Of a stretch of DNA of 64,000 nt, positions 39,785 through 51,897 are shown one piece after another. Source of the stretch: Solimonas variicoloris DSM 15731 (GTDB lineage: Bacteria; Pseudomonadota; Gammaproteobacteria; Nevskiales; Nevskiaceae); contig NZ_KB907925.1 in the NCBI RefSeq assembly GCF_000382285.1, forward strand, positions 1 to 64,000, written 5' to 3'. Positions within the stretch are counted from its first letter, which is position 1, and every line of letters begins with the position of its first letter. A program made the position numbers and the translations under genes. The notes under the pieces were generated by a model. The model was not told the DNA's origin, did no database searches, and saw only the letters and a list, made by a program, of their open reading frames with translations.

Positions 39785-41053
39785 ATGAACGCTTCCGACC
39801 CAACGCCGGCCAAGCTGCAGCAGGCCGCGCTCGACTACCACGAATTCCCGCGCCCCGGAAAACTCGGCATCGCGATCACCAAGCCGGTCGAAGGCCCCGG
39901 CGACCTGTCGCTGGCCTACAGCCCGGGCGTCGCCGAACCGGTGCGGGCGATCCAGCAGGACGCCGAAGCGGCCTACCGCTACACCGCCAAGGGCAATCTC
40001 GTCGCCGTGATCTCGAACGGCACCGCCGTGCTCGGCCTCGGCGACTGCGGCGCGCTGGCCGGCAAGCCGGTGATGGAAGGCAAGGCGGTGCTGTTCAAGA
40101 AGTTCGCCGACATCGACGTCTTCGATATCGAGGTCGATACCAAAGACCCGCAGGAATTCATCGACACCGTCGCCCGCATCAGCGGCACCTTCGGCGGCAT
40201 CAATCTCGAGGACATCGCCGCGCCGGCCTGCTTCGAGATCGAGCGGGCGCTGGTCGAGCGCTGCGACATCCCGGTCTTCCACGACGACCAGCACGGCACC
40301 GCGATCGTGCTCTGCGCCGGCCTGCTCAACGCGCTGGAACTGCAGGGCAAGACGATCGAGACGGCGCGCATCGTCTGCCTCGGCGCCGGCGCCGCCGGCA
40401 TCGCCTCGATGCGTCTCGCGCTCGAACTCGGGGCGCGGCGCGAGAACCTGCTGCTGGTCGACCGCAAGGGCGTGATCCACACCGGCCGCGACGACTACGC
40501 GACGCTGAATCCAGAGAAGCGCGAGTTCGCCGCCGAGCCCTCGGAGCGCCGCACGCTGCCCGGCGCGCTGGCCGGCGCCGACGTCTTCATCGGCCTGTCG
40601 GGCCCGGACCTGGTCCGCGACGAATGGCTGATGCTGATGAACGAACGGCCGATCGTCTTCGCGCTGTCGAACCCGGTGCCGGAAATCCGCCCGGAAGTGG
40701 CACTGAAAGTGCGTAAGGACCTGATCATGGCAACCGGACGCAGCGACTACCCCAATCAGGTCAACAACGTCCTGTGCTTCCCGTTCCTGTTCCGTGGCGC
40801 GCTCGACGTGCGCGCCCGGCACATCAACGGCGCCATGAAGGTCGCCGCGGTCCGCGCCCTGGCGGCCCTGGCCCGGCAAGCGGTGCCGGCGGAAGTGCTG
40901 GCCGCATATGGGTTAAAATCGCTGTCGTTCGGTCCGGAGTACATCATCCCCACGCCGCTCGACCCCCGCCTGCGCGATGTCGTGGCGCCGGCGGTTGCCC
41001 GCGCGGCTGTCGACAGTGGCGTCGCGCGGCTGTCGGCACTCCGCCCGGCTTAA
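39785..41053 (+). CDS. Malic enzyme (short form, no phosphotransacetylase domain)
   Basis: A 422-residue malic enzyme that oxidatively decarboxylates malate to pyruvate. Motifs include [47 protein letters not shown], the metal site [20 protein letters not shown], the Rossmann [12 protein letters not shown] and [14 protein letters not shown]. Its sequence type is that of MaeB, but MaeB is about 760 residues with a C-terminal phosphotransacetylase-like domain; here only the enzyme domain is present. The cofactor is probably NADP, by family. It lies 27 bases upstream of citrate synthase. Confidence 0.92.
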   Translation: MNASDPTPAKLQQAALDYHEFPRPGKLGIAITKPVEGPGDLSLAYSPGVAEPVRAIQQDAEAAYRYTAKGNLVAVISNGTAVLGLGDCGALAGKPVMEGKAVLFKKFADIDVFDIEVDTKDPQEFIDTVARISGTFGGINLEDIAAPACFEIERALVERCDIPVFHDDQHGTAIVLCAGLLNALELQGKTIETARIVCLGAGAAGIASMRLALELGARRENLLLVDRKGVIHTGRDDYATLNPEKREFAAEPSERRTLPGALAGADVFIGLSGPDLVRDEWLMLMNERPIVFALSNPVPEIRPEVALKVRKDLIMATGRSDYPNQVNNVLCFPFLFRGALDVRARHINGAMKVAAVRALAALARQAVPAEVLAAYGLKSLSFGPEYIIPTPLDPRLRDVVAPAVARAAVDSGVARLSALRPA

Positions 41054-41080
41054 CTATCCCCAGTTCAAGAAGAGGTCATC

Positions 41081-42373
<1,293 letters not shown>

Positions 42374-42392
42374 AACCGCGTTCCCGGCCGTA

Positions 42393-42424
42393 CGAAAAAG
42401 CCCTCCGCAAGGAGGGCTTTTTCG
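42393..42424. terminator. Bidirectional terminator after gltA
   Basis: Perfect stem AAAAAGCCCTCC / GGAGGGCTTTTT with a GCAA loop, extended by CG pairs at both ends. A-run and T-run flank it symmetrically, 19 bases after the gltA stop. Confidence 0.92.
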
Positions 42425-42496
42425 TGGGCGCTGCCGGACGCCGCGGTGGTGCGCGCCCGGTTCCGCCCGTCGCGGCGGAGCCGCTATGCTGCGCGC

Positions 42497-42859
42497 ATGG
42501 CCAACGACCCCCGCGTCTTCTTCGCCGCCGAGCGCACGCTGCTGGCCTGGATCCGGACCGGGCTGACGATCGTCGCGCTCGGCTTCGTGGTCGAGCGCTT
42601 CGGCCTGTTCCTGCGCCTGCTCGCGCTCGAACTGCCGCAGGCGCGCGCCGACGCGGGCGGGCTGTCCGGTCCGCTCGGCGTCGTGCTGGTCGTGTTCGGC
42701 AGCCTGACGATCGCGCTCGGCGCCGTGCAGCATCGCCGCTACCTGCGCCATCTGCCGGCCGAGGACCGGCCGCCCGGCTATTCGAGCGCGGCGGCGACGG
42801 CGCTCGCGCTGCTGATCGCCGCGCTCGGCCTCGCGCTGGCCGTCTATCTCGCGCGCTGA
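42497..42859 (+). CDS. DUF202 (YidH-like) membrane protein
   Basis: A 120-residue protein starting MANDPRVFFAAERTLLAWIR, the conserved AAERTLLAWIRTGL motif of DUF202, with three hydrophobic helices (about 23-44, 59-77 and 97-117). Role unknown; the family sits in the inner membrane. ATG at 42497 is preferred because the conserved motif begins directly after it. It is convergent with a lipoprotein gene four bases away. Confidence 0.85.
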   Translation: MANDPRVFFAAERTLLAWIRTGLTIVALGFVVERFGLFLRLLALELPQARADAGGLSGPLGVVLVVFGSLTIALGAVQHRRYLRHLPAEDRPPGYSSAAATALALLIAALGLALAVYLAR

Positions 42860-42863
42860 GCGC

Positions 42864-43376
42864 TCAGAGGCGCTTGCCGAAGTCGTCGAAGGCGTCGCGG
42901 ACCGTGCGCTTGGCGACGTTCAGCGCATCGCCGCCGAGCACGCCCTTGCGCAGCTTGCCCTCGGTATGCGTCGCATAGAGGATGTGACCGTCCGGGCCGC
43001 GCAGCTGGATGTCGACGGCGATCAGCGCCTGACCGGCGCGGCCGCGGAAGATCGGCGGAATCAGGCGGATGCCGCGGTTGCCGTAGTTGGCGTTGATCGT
43101 CACCACGATCGTCGGCGCCTTGGCCGGCGCCTTCACCCAGACCGCCTTCTTGCTGCGCACCAGCGTCACCAGCTGGGTCTGTGCCTCGGTCTTCAGCTCT
43201 TCGTTGTAGCGCTTGGCATCGTCGGTCTGCGAGGTCGAGCTGACCGTGATCGGCGTGAACACGTACTGCTTGGCCGTCACCGGCGCCTGCGGCGCGTTGG
43301 TGACGTTGTTGCGGATCGTCGTGCCGCAGGCGGCGAGCAGGCTCAGGCACAGCAACAGCAGGCAGCGGTGCAGCAT
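42864..43376 (-). CDS. Lipoprotein, DUF4410-like, hypothetical
   Basis: A 170-residue lipoprotein, MLHRCLLLLCLSLLAACGTT at its start, with lipobox LAAC (Cys17). The mature region has KQYVFTPITVSS, a helix, TIVVTINANYGNRGIRLIPP and IAVDIQLRGPDGHILYATHT, a beta-rich fold resembling lipoproteins with DUF4410-type domains; this match is tentative. Probably outer-membrane or periplasm-facing. It lies downstream of corA in the same direction (85 bases). Confidence 0.7.
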   Translation of the reverse strand: MLHRCLLLLCLSLLAACGTTIRNNVTNAPQAPVTAKQYVFTPITVSSTSQTDDAKRYNEELKTEAQTQLVTLVRSKKAVWVKAPAKAPTIVVTINANYGNRGIRLIPPIFRGRAGQALIAVDIQLRGPDGHILYATHTEGKLRKGVLGGDALNVAKRTVRDAFDDFGKRL

Positions 43377-43461
43377 GCGGGTTTCCTTGAACGAAGGCGG
43401 TGGCGCTAGTGTGCCGCGCCGGCGTCGGCGACGCTGTACGAAATCGGCGTGGCCAGCGCTT

Positions 43462-44424
<963 letters not shown>

Positions 44425-44499
44425 GGCGCCGCACCTTAGCAGGCCGACGGCGCCGCGCAAGCGCGCACAGCGGTCCACGCACGGCGACGGTGCGGACAA

Positions 44500-44527
44500 C
44501 GAAAAAGGCCATCCGACGGGATGGCCT
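44500..44527 (-). terminator. Terminator of mdh
   Basis: Perfect 11-base stem (44502-44512 with 44517-44527, loop GACG). The minus-strand transcript from mdh ends in a U run made by the five A at 44500-44504. It is 109 bases beyond the mdh stop. Confidence 0.85.
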
Positions 44528-44635
44528 TTCTCTTGACGCACCGGCAGCGACTTGCCGGGTGGCTCGCGCCGGCGCCTTTCGTCCTGGCGGCGATCCCGCG
44601 CTACGCGCGGGGCCCTCGCCGCGTGACGAAAGGCT

Positions 44636-45613
44636 TTACTTCAACAGCTCTTCGATCGCGGCGCGCTCTTCGCGGAGCTCGGTCTCGGTGGCGGTCATGC
44701 GGCCGCGCGAGAATTCGTCGACCGACAGGCCCTGCACGATCTCGTACTTGCCGTTGGCGCAGGTCACCGGGTAGCCGTAGACGACGCCCGGCTTGATGCC
44801 GTACGAGCCGTCCGACGGAATGCCCATGCTGACCCACTTGCCGTTGGTGCCGAGCGCCCAGTCGCGCATGTGGTCGACCGCCGACGAGGCCGCCGAGGCC
44901 GCCGACGACAGGCCGCGCGCCTTGATGATGGCGGCGCCGCGCTGCTGCACGGTCGGGATGAAGTCGGACTCGATCCAGGCCTGGTCGACGAGGCTCTTGG
45001 CCGGCTTGCCGGCGACCGTCGCGTGGCTGATGTCCGGGTACTGGGTCGCCGAGTGGTTGCCCCAGATGATCATCTTCTCGATGTCGGTGGTCTTGGTGCC
45101 GGTCTTGGCGGCGAGCTGGCTCAGCGCGCGGTTGTGGTCGAGGCGGACCATCGCGGTGAACTGCTTCGGATCGAGCGACTTGGCGTTGCTCTGCGCGATC
45201 AGCGCGTTGGTGTTGGCCGGGTTGCCGACGACCAGCACCTTGACGTCACGGCTGGCCTTGGCGTCGAGCGCCTTGCCCTGCACCGAGAAGATCTTGGCGT
45301 TGGCTTCGAGCAGGTCCTTGCGCTCCATGCCCGGGCCGCGCGGACGCGCGCCGACCAGCAGGGCGTAGTCGGTGCCATCGAAGGCTTCCATCGGGTCGGC
45401 CGAGGCGATCACTTCCGAGACCAGCGGGAAGGCGCAGTCGTCGACTTCCATCACCGTGCCCTTGAGCTTCTCGAGGGCGTCCGGAATGTCCAGGAGCTGG
45501 AGAATGACCGGCTGGTCGGGACCGAGCATCGAGCCGCTGGCGACGCGGAAGATAAGCGAATAGGCGATCTGGCCGGCGGCGCCGGTGATGGCGACCTTGA
45601 CGGGCTTCTTCAT
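44636..45613 (-). CDS. mdh: Malate dehydrogenase
   Basis: A 325-residue NAD-dependent malate dehydrogenase of the type common in Burkholderia and Xanthomonas relatives. Motifs: [82 protein letters not shown] and the catalytic [13 protein letters not shown] (His). It interconverts malate and oxaloacetate in the citric-acid cycle. ATG at 45613 is preceded by GGAGTG. It is monocistronic, with its own terminator. Confidence 0.96.
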   Translation of the reverse strand: MKKPVKVAITGAAGQIAYSLIFRVASGSMLGPDQPVILQLLDIPDALEKLKGTVMEVDDCAFPLVSEVIASADPMEAFDGTDYALLVGARPRGPGMERKDLLEANAKIFSVQGKALDAKASRDVKVLVVGNPANTNALIAQSNAKSLDPKQFTAMVRLDHNRALSQLAAKTGTKTTDIEKMIIWGNHSATQYPDISHATVAGKPAKSLVDQAWIESDFIPTVQQRGAAIIKARGLSSAASAASSAVDHMRDWALGTNGKWVSMGIPSDGSYGIKPGVVYGYPVTCANGKYEIVQGLSVDEFSRGRMTATETELREERAAIEELLK

Positions 45614-45751
45614 ATGGACACTCCGAATAAAGAACGGGCAGGTACCACTTTTGGGGGCCGCAATTCTAAACAATTCGGCATGGGCGGGTAGAAATTCATC
45701 ACGGCACGGCCGGCGCCGGACCGGCAAGCCGTATCCGCCCGCGCGGAGCGC

Positions 45752-48253
45752 TCAGACCAGCACGCGGCGCGGCGGCGTGCGCAGTGTCGTGCGCAGCGAC
45801 AGCCAGCCGAGCACGGCGACGAGCAGGGCGCCGCTCGCCATGCCGATCAGCCACAGCAGCGGCCGCGGCCCGTACGGAATGTGGAAGACCTGTGCGGCGA
45901 GCGCCCAGGCCAGCGTCTGCGCGGCGATCGCGGCGACGCCGCCGGCCAGCGCACCGAGCACCGCGTACTCGGCGAGCAGGCCGCGCGCGATCAGGCCGGT
46001 GCCGGCGCCGAGCGTGCGCAGCAGCGCGGTCTCGCGCACGCGTTCGGCGCGCGTGCCCTCGATCGCCGCGAGCAGCACCGCGAGCCCGGCGGCGAGCGTG
46101 AACAGGAAGATGAATTCCACCGCGCGCACGATGCGGTCGATGATGCCGCGCACCTGGCTCATCAGCGCGTCGACGTCGAGCACGGTCACGTTCGGGAACT
46201 GCGTGATCAGCTCGCGCAGCAGCGCGCGGCGTTCGGCCGGCAGATAGAAACTCGTCAGGTACTGGCGCGGCACCGTATCGGCGACCGCGCCGTCCGGCGC
46301 GAGCAGGAAGAAGTTCGGCTTGAAGCTGTCCCAGTCGACGGTGCGGAAATTCTTGACCGTGAAGGTCTGCTGCTCGCCGGCGAAATCCAGCGTCAGCGTG
46401 TCGCCGATTTTCAAGTTGAGGCGCTCGATCGCGTACTTGTCGGCCGACAGCCAGGCCTGGCCGTGGCCGGCCGCGCCCCACCACTCGCCTTCGGTGATGC
46501 GGTTGTCGGGGTTCAGCGTGTCGCTCCACGACAGATTGAAGTCGCGATTGATCCAGCGCTGCGTCTCCGGGTCCGGGAACGACTCGGCGGTGACTTCCTG
46601 GCCGTTGAGCGCGACGAGGCGGCCGCGCGCCATCGGCCACAGAGTGATGTCGGCGTAACCGTGCGCGGCGAAGAAATCCTTCAGCGGCGCGAGCTGCTCG
46701 GTCTGGATGTTGATGAGGAACTGGTTCGGCGTGTCCGGCGGCAGCTTCTTCTGCCAGCTCGCCAGCAGATCCTCGCGCACCACCGAAACCAGCAACAGGG
46801 CCAGCAGCGCCAGGCCGAGCGCCGTTACCTGCGCGATGGTCGCCGCGCGCCGCCGCGCGATATTGCCCAAGCCGAAACGCCAGGCGAAACCGCGGCCACC
46901 GGCGGCACGGCGCAGCGGCGTCAGCGCCCGCACCAGCAGCCATGCGGCGAGCGTCAGCGCCGCCAGCGTCGCAGCGCTGCCGGCGAGCACCCAGCCGGCG
47001 AGCACGATGTCGCCGGTCGCGAACCACAGCAGCGCCGCGGCCGTCGCCAGCGCGACCAGCGTCACCGCACGACTCGACGCCCCGCCGTCGTCGCTGCGCT
47101 GGAACACGCGCAGCGGCGGCGTGTTGCGCGCCGCCAGCAGCGGCGGCGCGGCGAAGCCGAGCAGCAGCAGCAGGCCGAGCGCGGTCGCGCCGGCCAGCGG
47201 CCACAGCGGCGCCGGCGGCAACGCCAGCTGCAGCAGACCGGCGAGCACGCGCGCCAGCACCTCCTGCGCGAGATAGGCGAGCGCCGCGCCGGCGAGTCCG
47301 GCGGCGAGTCCGAGCAGCAGCAGCTGCAGCAGCAGCGCCTGCGTCAGGAACGCACGCCGCGCGCCGAGGCACTTGAGCAGCGCGATCTCGTCGCGCAGCT
47401 TGTCGCCGTACTGACGCGCCGCCAGCGCCACCGCCGCGCAGGCCAGCAGCGTCGCCGCGAGCACGGCGATGTCGAGGAACTGGCCGGCGCGTTCGATCGC
47501 GTTGCGCAGTTCCGGACGCGCATCCTGCGGCGTCACCAGGCGCACGCCGCGCGGCGGCGGCTCGGCCTGCAGCTGCGCGAGCGCGGCGCGCTCGCCGGCC
47601 ACGTAGAGGCCGTACTGGGCGCGGCTGCCGACCGTCAGCAGGCCGCTCGCCGGCAGATCGGCGGCGTTGATGATCAGGCGTGGCGCCAGATCGGCGAAGC
47701 CATTGCCGCGATCCGGTTCGTTGTCGACGCTGGCGGCGACGCGCAGCGTCAGCCGTCCCGCCTGCAGCGTCGCGCCGGGCACCAGCTGCAGGTCCTGCCA
47801 GAGACGCGCGTCGACCCAGGCGCTGCCGGGCGGCGGCGCGCCGTGCGCAACCTGCGCCGGCGCGAACGGCTCCGGCGCCAGACGCAGCTCGCCGCGCAGC
47901 GGATAGCCGTCGCCGACCGCCTTGATCGACGCCAGCGACGAGGCCTCGCCGGCGAACACCACGCTGCTGAATTGCGTGACGTCGAGCGTGCGCAAACCGA
48001 GCGCGGCGGCGCGCTCACGCAGCGGCGCCGGCAGCGCGTCGCGCGAGCGGTAGACGAGATCGGCGCCGAGCGTGTCGCCGCTCTGCTCGGCGATCGCCTG
48101 CCGCACGCGCTCGGTGAACAGGCGCACCGAGCCGGTCGCGGCGACCGCGATCGCCAGCGCCAGCAGCACGATCAGCAGCTCGCCGGAGCGCCAGCCGCGG
48201 CGCAGGCGGCGCAGGGCGAACGCGAAAGCACCGGCCGGCGTCGTGCCGCTCAT
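45752..48253 (-). CDS. FtsX-like ABC transporter permease (YbbP type)
   Basis: An 833-residue inner-membrane protein. One N-terminal helix is followed by a large periplasmic domain (about 45-255), then three helices, a middle helix pair, a second periplasmic domain (about 490-690) and three C-terminal helices. This two-fold FtsX/MacB-like architecture and position next to a YbbA ATPase match YbbP, a MacB-superfamily mechanotransmission permease thought to act on envelope lipids or lipoproteins. Its ATG overlaps the ATPase stop by four bases. Substrate unknown; the tesA neighbour suggests a lipid link. Confidence 0.88.
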   Translation of the reverse strand: MSGTTPAGAFAFALRRLRRGWRSGELLIVLLALAIAVAATGSVRLFTERVRQAIAEQSGDTLGADLVYRSRDALPAPLRERAAALGLRTLDVTQFSSVVFAGEASSLASIKAVGDGYPLRGELRLAPEPFAPAQVAHGAPPPGSAWVDARLWQDLQLVPGATLQAGRLTLRVAASVDNEPDRGNGFADLAPRLIINAADLPASGLLTVGSRAQYGLYVAGERAALAQLQAEPPPRGVRLVTPQDARPELRNAIERAGQFLDIAVLAATLLACAAVALAARQYGDKLRDEIALLKCLGARRAFLTQALLLQLLLLGLAAGLAGAALAYLAQEVLARVLAGLLQLALPPAPLWPLAGATALGLLLLLGFAAPPLLAARNTPPLRVFQRSDDGGASSRAVTLVALATAAALLWFATGDIVLAGWVLAGSAATLAALTLAAWLLVRALTPLRRAAGGRGFAWRFGLGNIARRRAATIAQVTALGLALLALLLVSVVREDLLASWQKKLPPDTPNQFLINIQTEQLAPLKDFFAAHGYADITLWPMARGRLVALNGQEVTAESFPDPETQRWINRDFNLSWSDTLNPDNRITEGEWWGAAGHGQAWLSADKYAIERLNLKIGDTLTLDFAGEQQTFTVKNFRTVDWDSFKPNFFLLAPDGAVADTVPRQYLTSFYLPAERRALLRELITQFPNVTVLDVDALMSQVRGIIDRIVRAVEFIFLFTLAAGLAVLLAAIEGTRAERVRETALLRTLGAGTGLIARGLLAEYAVLGALAGGVAAIAAQTLAWALAAQVFHIPYGPRPLLWLIGMASGALLVAVLGWLSLRTTLRTPPRRVLV

Positions 48254-48924
48254 GTCTGCAGCCGTCCGCCGGCGAGCGTCACGCGGCGCGCGCAGCGCGC
48301 GGCGAGCGGGAGGTCGTGCGTGACCAGCACCAGCGTTGTGCCCTGCGCGCGGTTCAGCTCGAACAGCAGCTCGATGATGCGCGCGCCGGTCGCGGTGTCG
48401 AGATTGCCGGTCGGCTCGTCGGCGAACAGGATCTGCGGCTCGCCGCAGAATGCGCGCGCCAGCGCCACGCGCTGCTGCTCGCCGCCCGACAGCTGCTGCG
48501 GGTAATGATCGAGCCGCGCGGCGAGGCCGACGCGATCGAGCGCGGCGCGCGCCCGCGCCTGCGGATCGTCGAGGCCGGCGAGTTCGGCCGGCAGCATGAC
48601 GTTCTCGAGCGCGGTGAAGCCGGCCAGCAGCTGGAACGACTGGAAGACGAAGCCGACGCGGCCGGCGCGCAGCTGCGCGCGGGCGTCCTCGTCGAGCCCG
48701 GTCAGCGAAGTGCCGGCCAGCTCGATCTCGCCGCGCGTCGGCAGGTCCAGACCGGCAAGCAGCGACAGCAGTGTGGTCTTGCCGGAGCCGCTGCTGCCGA
48801 CGATGGCCAGCGATTCGCCAGCAGCGACCGTCAGGTCGACGCCGTCGAGGATCGTCAGCGGCTGGCCGCCGCTGCTAACCTGCTTGACCACCCCTGTTGC
48901 GCGAACGGCAATGTTCGAAGCCAT
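48250..48924 (-). CDS. ABC transporter ATPase (YbbA type)
   Basis: A 224-residue ATPase of the LolD/MacB group. Walker A is [12 protein letters not shown], the Q-loop FVFQSFQLL, the signature [14 protein letters not shown], Walker [13 protein letters not shown] and the switch His VTHD. It powers the FtsX-like permease encoded next (four-base overlap). Its start codon overlaps the start of the divergent tesA gene (CATG shared on both strands). The same divergent pair exists in E. coli. Confidence 0.93.
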   Translation of the reverse strand: MASNIAVRATGVVKQVSSGGQPLTILDGVDLTVAAGESLAIVGSSGSGKTTLLSLLAGLDLPTRGEIELAGTSLTGLDEDARAQLRAGRVGFVFQSFQLLAGFTALENVMLPAELAGLDDPQARARAALDRVGLAARLDHYPQQLSGGEQQRVALARAFCGEPQILFADEPTGNLDTATGARIIELLFELNRAQGTTLVLVTHDLPLAARCARRVTLAGGRLQT

Positions 48925-49576
48925 GCTGAAACGTTTCTCCACGCAAGTCCTGATCGGCTGCCTGCTGCTGTGCGCCGCGCCCTTCGCGGCGGCGGCCGAC
49001 GCGGCGAACACAGCCGCCGGCGGCGACGCGCCGGTGTGGCTGGTCCTGGGCGACAGCATCAGCGCGGCCTACGGCATCCCGCAGTCGCGCGGCTGGGTCG
49101 CGCTGCTGCAGCAGCGCCTGCGCGACCGAGGCTATAACGCGCGGGTCGTCAATGCCAGCGTCAGCGGCGAGACCACCGCCGGCGGTCTGGCGCGGCTGCC
49201 GGCGCTGCTCGCCCGGCACCGGCCGAAGGTGGTGCTGATCGAACTCGGCGGCAACGACGGCCTGCGCGCGCTGCCGATCGCCAGGCTGCGCGACAACCTC
49301 ACGCAGCTGGTCGGCCTGTCGCGCCAGGCCGGCGCGCGCGCCGCCGTGTTCGAGATGCTGCTGCCGAGCAACTACGGGCCGGATTACGTGGCGCAGTTCA
49401 CCGCCAGCTTCGGCCTCGTCGCCAAGGCGCAGCGCGCGACGCTGGTGCCGTTCCTGCTCGCGCCGATCGCCACCGATCCGGCCGCGTTCCAGGACGACGG
49501 CATCCATCCGACCGCCGCCGTGCAGGAACGCCTGCTCGACACCGTCTGGCCGGCGCTGGAGCCGCTGGCGCGCTAA
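48923..49576 (+). CDS. tesA: Multifunctional acyl-CoA thioesterase/lysophospholipase, SGNH hydrolase
   Basis: A 217-residue periplasmic esterase. A signal peptide ([20 protein letters not shown], cleavage after AAA) is followed by the GDSL/SGNH blocks: GDS45ISAAYG with the nucleophile, VSGETTAGG, GGNDGL and the Asp-His pair in DGIHP. TesA hydrolyses acyl-CoA thioesters and lysophospholipids. An alternative ATG lies 12 bases upstream (48911). Either start overlaps the divergent ATPase gene, so the promoter must lie inside it. Confidence 0.92.
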   Translation: MLKRFSTQVLIGCLLLCAAPFAAAADAANTAAGGDAPVWLVLGDSISAAYGIPQSRGWVALLQQRLRDRGYNARVVNASVSGETTAGGLARLPALLARHRPKVVLIELGGNDGLRALPIARLRDNLTQLVGLSRQAGARAAVFEMLLPSNYGPDYVAQFTASFGLVAKAQRATLVPFLLAPIATDPAAFQDDGIHPTAAVQERLLDTVWPALEPLAR

Positions 49577-49614
49577 ACCCCGGTTCATCGGGTCCGCGCC
49601 CCGACGGCGCGCTG

Positions 49615-49638
49615 ACGGCCGCTTCATGCGGCCGTTTT
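49615..49638 (+). terminator. Terminator of tesA
   Basis: Stem ACGGCCGC (49615-49622) with GCGGCCGT (49628-49635), loop TTCAT, followed by TTT; 38 bases after tesA. The U-tract is short. The remaining interval to 49815 holds only simple GC-rich repeats with GTTTCGCCC-like words. Confidence 0.65.
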
Positions 49639-49815
49639 CGCGTCCGCGCCGCCCGCGTACCGCGTCCGCCGCATCGTTCTCCCCGGCCGTTTAGCCAGCC
49701 GTCTCGCCTGCCCTTTCGCCCACCGTTTCGCCCGCCATAGCGGCGACCTGCATCCATCCGCCGGCGCGGCGCGTATTGGCCGGCACACGTCATCGCAGGG
49801 GCAGGTGGTTCCTTC

Positions 49816-51090
49816 ATGAAGATCGCCGTCGTCGGCTCGGGCATTTCCGGACTTTCGGCCGCCTGGTGCCTCGCGCACCGGCACGACGTCGTGCTCTACG
49901 AGCAGGACGCGCGCGTCGGCGGCCACACCAACACGGTAACGGTCGACACGCCGCGCGGACCGCTGGCGATCGATACCGGCTTCATCGTCTGCAATCCGGC
50001 CAACTACCCGAACTTCTACGGCCTGCTCGACGCGCTCGGCGTCGCCCGCCAAGACACCGACATGTCGCTCGGCGTGTCGGTCGCCGGCGGCCGCGTCGAA
50101 TGGGCCGGCGACGAGAACCTGCTGAAGGTCTTCGCGCAGCCCTCGCTGCTCGTCTCGGCCGAGCACTGGCGCATGCTGGCGGCGATCGCGCGTTTCAATG
50201 CCGAGATCAAGCGACGCCTCGACGAGGACACGCTGCCCGACATCACGCTCGGCGAGTTCCTGGAACGCGGCCGCTATCCGATGAGCCTGCGCGTGCGCTA
50301 CGTGGCGGCGATGGCCGGCCCGATCTGGAGCACGTCGACGGCCGGCACCATGGTCTTTCCGCTGCCCGCCTTCGCGCGCTTCTTCGACGCGCACGGTCTG
50401 CTCAACGTCTACCGGCGGCCGCAGTGGCAGACCGTGGTCGGCGGCTCGCGCCGCTACGTCGACGCGCTGTTGCGCGGCTTCGCCGGCGAGCTGCGCAGCG
50501 GCCTGCCGGTGACGGCGCTGCGCCGCGGCGATGACGGCGTCTGGGTGCGCAGCGAAGACCGCGAGACCCGCTACGACGCCGTGGTCTGCGCCACGCACAG
50601 CGATCAGGCGCTGCGCCTGCTGGCCGACGCCGACGCCGCCGAGCGCGCCGTGCTCGGCGACGTGCCGTATGCCGACAACGTCGCCTATCTGCACACCGAC
50701 ACCACCCTGATGCCGCGCCGGCGCCGCGCCTGGTCGAGCTGGAACGCGCTGCTCGCGCACGACGCGCTCGACGACGCGCCGATCGGCGTCAGCTACTGGA
50801 TGAATCCGCTGCAGCGGCTCACCGAGCCGACGCCGTACATCGTCACGCTCAACCCGCCGCGGCCGCCGCGCGCCGGCACGGTGTTGTACCGGACGCACTA
50901 CGCGCACCCGCAGTACCGGCCGCAGACGATCCGCGCCCAGCAGCGCCTGCCGCAGATCCAGGGCCGGCGCGGCATCTGGTGGGCGGGCGCCTGGACGGGT
51001 TACGGCTTTCACGAGGACGGCCTGAAATCCGGACTGCGCGCCGTGCAGGGCCTCGACGCCGCCTGCCTGCCGCGATGGGCGCGCCTGTGA
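49816..51090 (+). CDS. FAD-dependent amine-oxidase-like oxidoreductase (COG2907 type)
   Basis: A 424-residue flavoprotein. The N-terminal dinucleotide motif VVGSGISGLSAAWCLA is followed by the FAD-ribose Glu (YEQDARVGGHTNTV) and FIVCNPANYPNFYGLLDALG, AGPIWSTSTAGTMVFPLPAF and the C-terminal GIWWAGAWTGYGFHEDGLKS that closes the FAD site. The family is a phytoene-desaturase/amine-oxidase relative found almost always upstream of DUF1365 and cyclopropane-fatty-acid synthase, as here; related clusters modify unsaturated membrane fatty acids. Substrate not proven. It is the first gene of a five-gene plus-strand operon. Confidence 0.88.
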   Translation: MKIAVVGSGISGLSAAWCLAHRHDVVLYEQDARVGGHTNTVTVDTPRGPLAIDTGFIVCNPANYPNFYGLLDALGVARQDTDMSLGVSVAGGRVEWAGDENLLKVFAQPSLLVSAEHWRMLAAIARFNAEIKRRLDEDTLPDITLGEFLERGRYPMSLRVRYVAAMAGPIWSTSTAGTMVFPLPAFARFFDAHGLLNVYRRPQWQTVVGGSRRYVDALLRGFAGELRSGLPVTALRRGDDGVWVRSEDRETRYDAVVCATHSDQALRLLADADAAERAVLGDVPYADNVAYLHTDTTLMPRRRRAWSSWNALLAHDALDDAPIGVSYWMNPLQRLTEPTPYIVTLNPPRPPRAGTVLYRTHYAHPQYRPQTIRAQQRLPQIQGRRGIWWAGAWTGYGFHEDGLKSGLRAVQGLDAACLPRWARL

Positions 51091-51848
51091 CGCCGCGCGG
51101 CGAAGCCGGCTGCCTGTACGAGGCGCGCGTCATGCACCGGCGCCGCGTCGCGCCGTTGTACCGCTTCGTCTATCGCGTGTTCTATCTGTTCGTCGACGTC
51201 GATCGCGTCGACGAGCTGGCCGGCCGCCTGCGCGGCTTCTCGCACAATCGCTTCAACCTGCTGTCGCTGCACGACGCCGACCACGGCGACGGTCGCGGCC
51301 TGCGCGCCTGGGCCGAGGCGCTGCTGCAACGCCACGGCATCGCCCTCGACGGCGGCCGCATCCGCCTGCTCGCCTTTCCGCGCGTGCTCGGCCACGCCTT
51401 CAATCCGCTGAGCCTGTGGTACTGCGAGCACGCCGACGGCTCGCTGCGGGCCGTGATCGCCGAAGTGCGCAACACCTTCGGCGAGCGCCACAGCTACCTG
51501 CTCGCGCGCGGCGGCGCGCCGCTGGCGTACGGCGAGATGCCGGCGCAGGACAAGTGCTTCCACGTCTCGCCGTTCTTCGCTCTGACCGGCCGCTACCGCT
51601 TCGCGCTCGACGCGCCGGACGCCCGCCTGCGCGTGCACATCGCGCTCGAACACGGCGCGCAGCCGCGGCTCGACGCGACGATCACCGGCAGCCGCGTGCC
51701 GCTGCGCGACGCGACGCTCGTGCGCGCAGTCGCGCGCCTGCCGTGGCTGGCCCTGAAGGTGCTCGGCGCGATCCACTGGCAGGCCCTGAAGCTGTGGCTG
51801 CGCGGCGCCCGCGTCCATGCCCGGCCGTCGCCGCCCGGCATCCGCTGA
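51075..51848 (+). CDS. DUF1365 protein
   Basis: A 257-residue cytosolic protein. The conserved blocks are LYEARVMHRRRVAPLYRFVY, DVDRVDELAGRL, FSHNRFNLLSLHDADHGDG, LLAFPRVLGHAFNPLSLWYC and EVRNTFGERHSYLL, all diagnostic of DUF1365. Its role is unknown, but it is regularly encoded between an FAD oxidoreductase and a CFA-type methyltransferase. The start may be ATG 51075 (16-base overlap with the previous gene) or GTG 51087 (GTGA overlap); both are coupled. One of the two is certain to be near right because LYEARVMH lies only 13 residues in. Confidence 0.87.
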   Translation: MGAPVTPRGEAGCLYEARVMHRRRVAPLYRFVYRVFYLFVDVDRVDELAGRLRGFSHNRFNLLSLHDADHGDGRGLRAWAEALLQRHGIALDGGRIRLLAFPRVLGHAFNPLSLWYCEHADGSLRAVIAEVRNTFGERHSYLLARGGAPLAYGEMPAQDKCFHVSPFFALTGRYRFALDAPDARLRVHIALEHGAQPRLDATITGSRVPLRDATLVRAVARLPWLALKVLGAIHWQALKLWLRGARVHARPSPPGIR

Positions 51849-51897
51849 ACGATCTGACATCCCTACGCCGAAGACCTTTTCCAGACGGAGCCCCAAG

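Noticed and set aside
45881-48505. An 874-codon plus-strand frame opposite the FtsX-like permease
   Set aside because: Gln/Arg-rich shadow with no conserved motif, while the minus-strand frame gives ordered transmembrane helices.
49680-49745. GTTTCGCCC-like words after tesA as a possible regulatory repeat
   Set aside because: Irregular spacing and simple sequence; no palindrome or clear unit.
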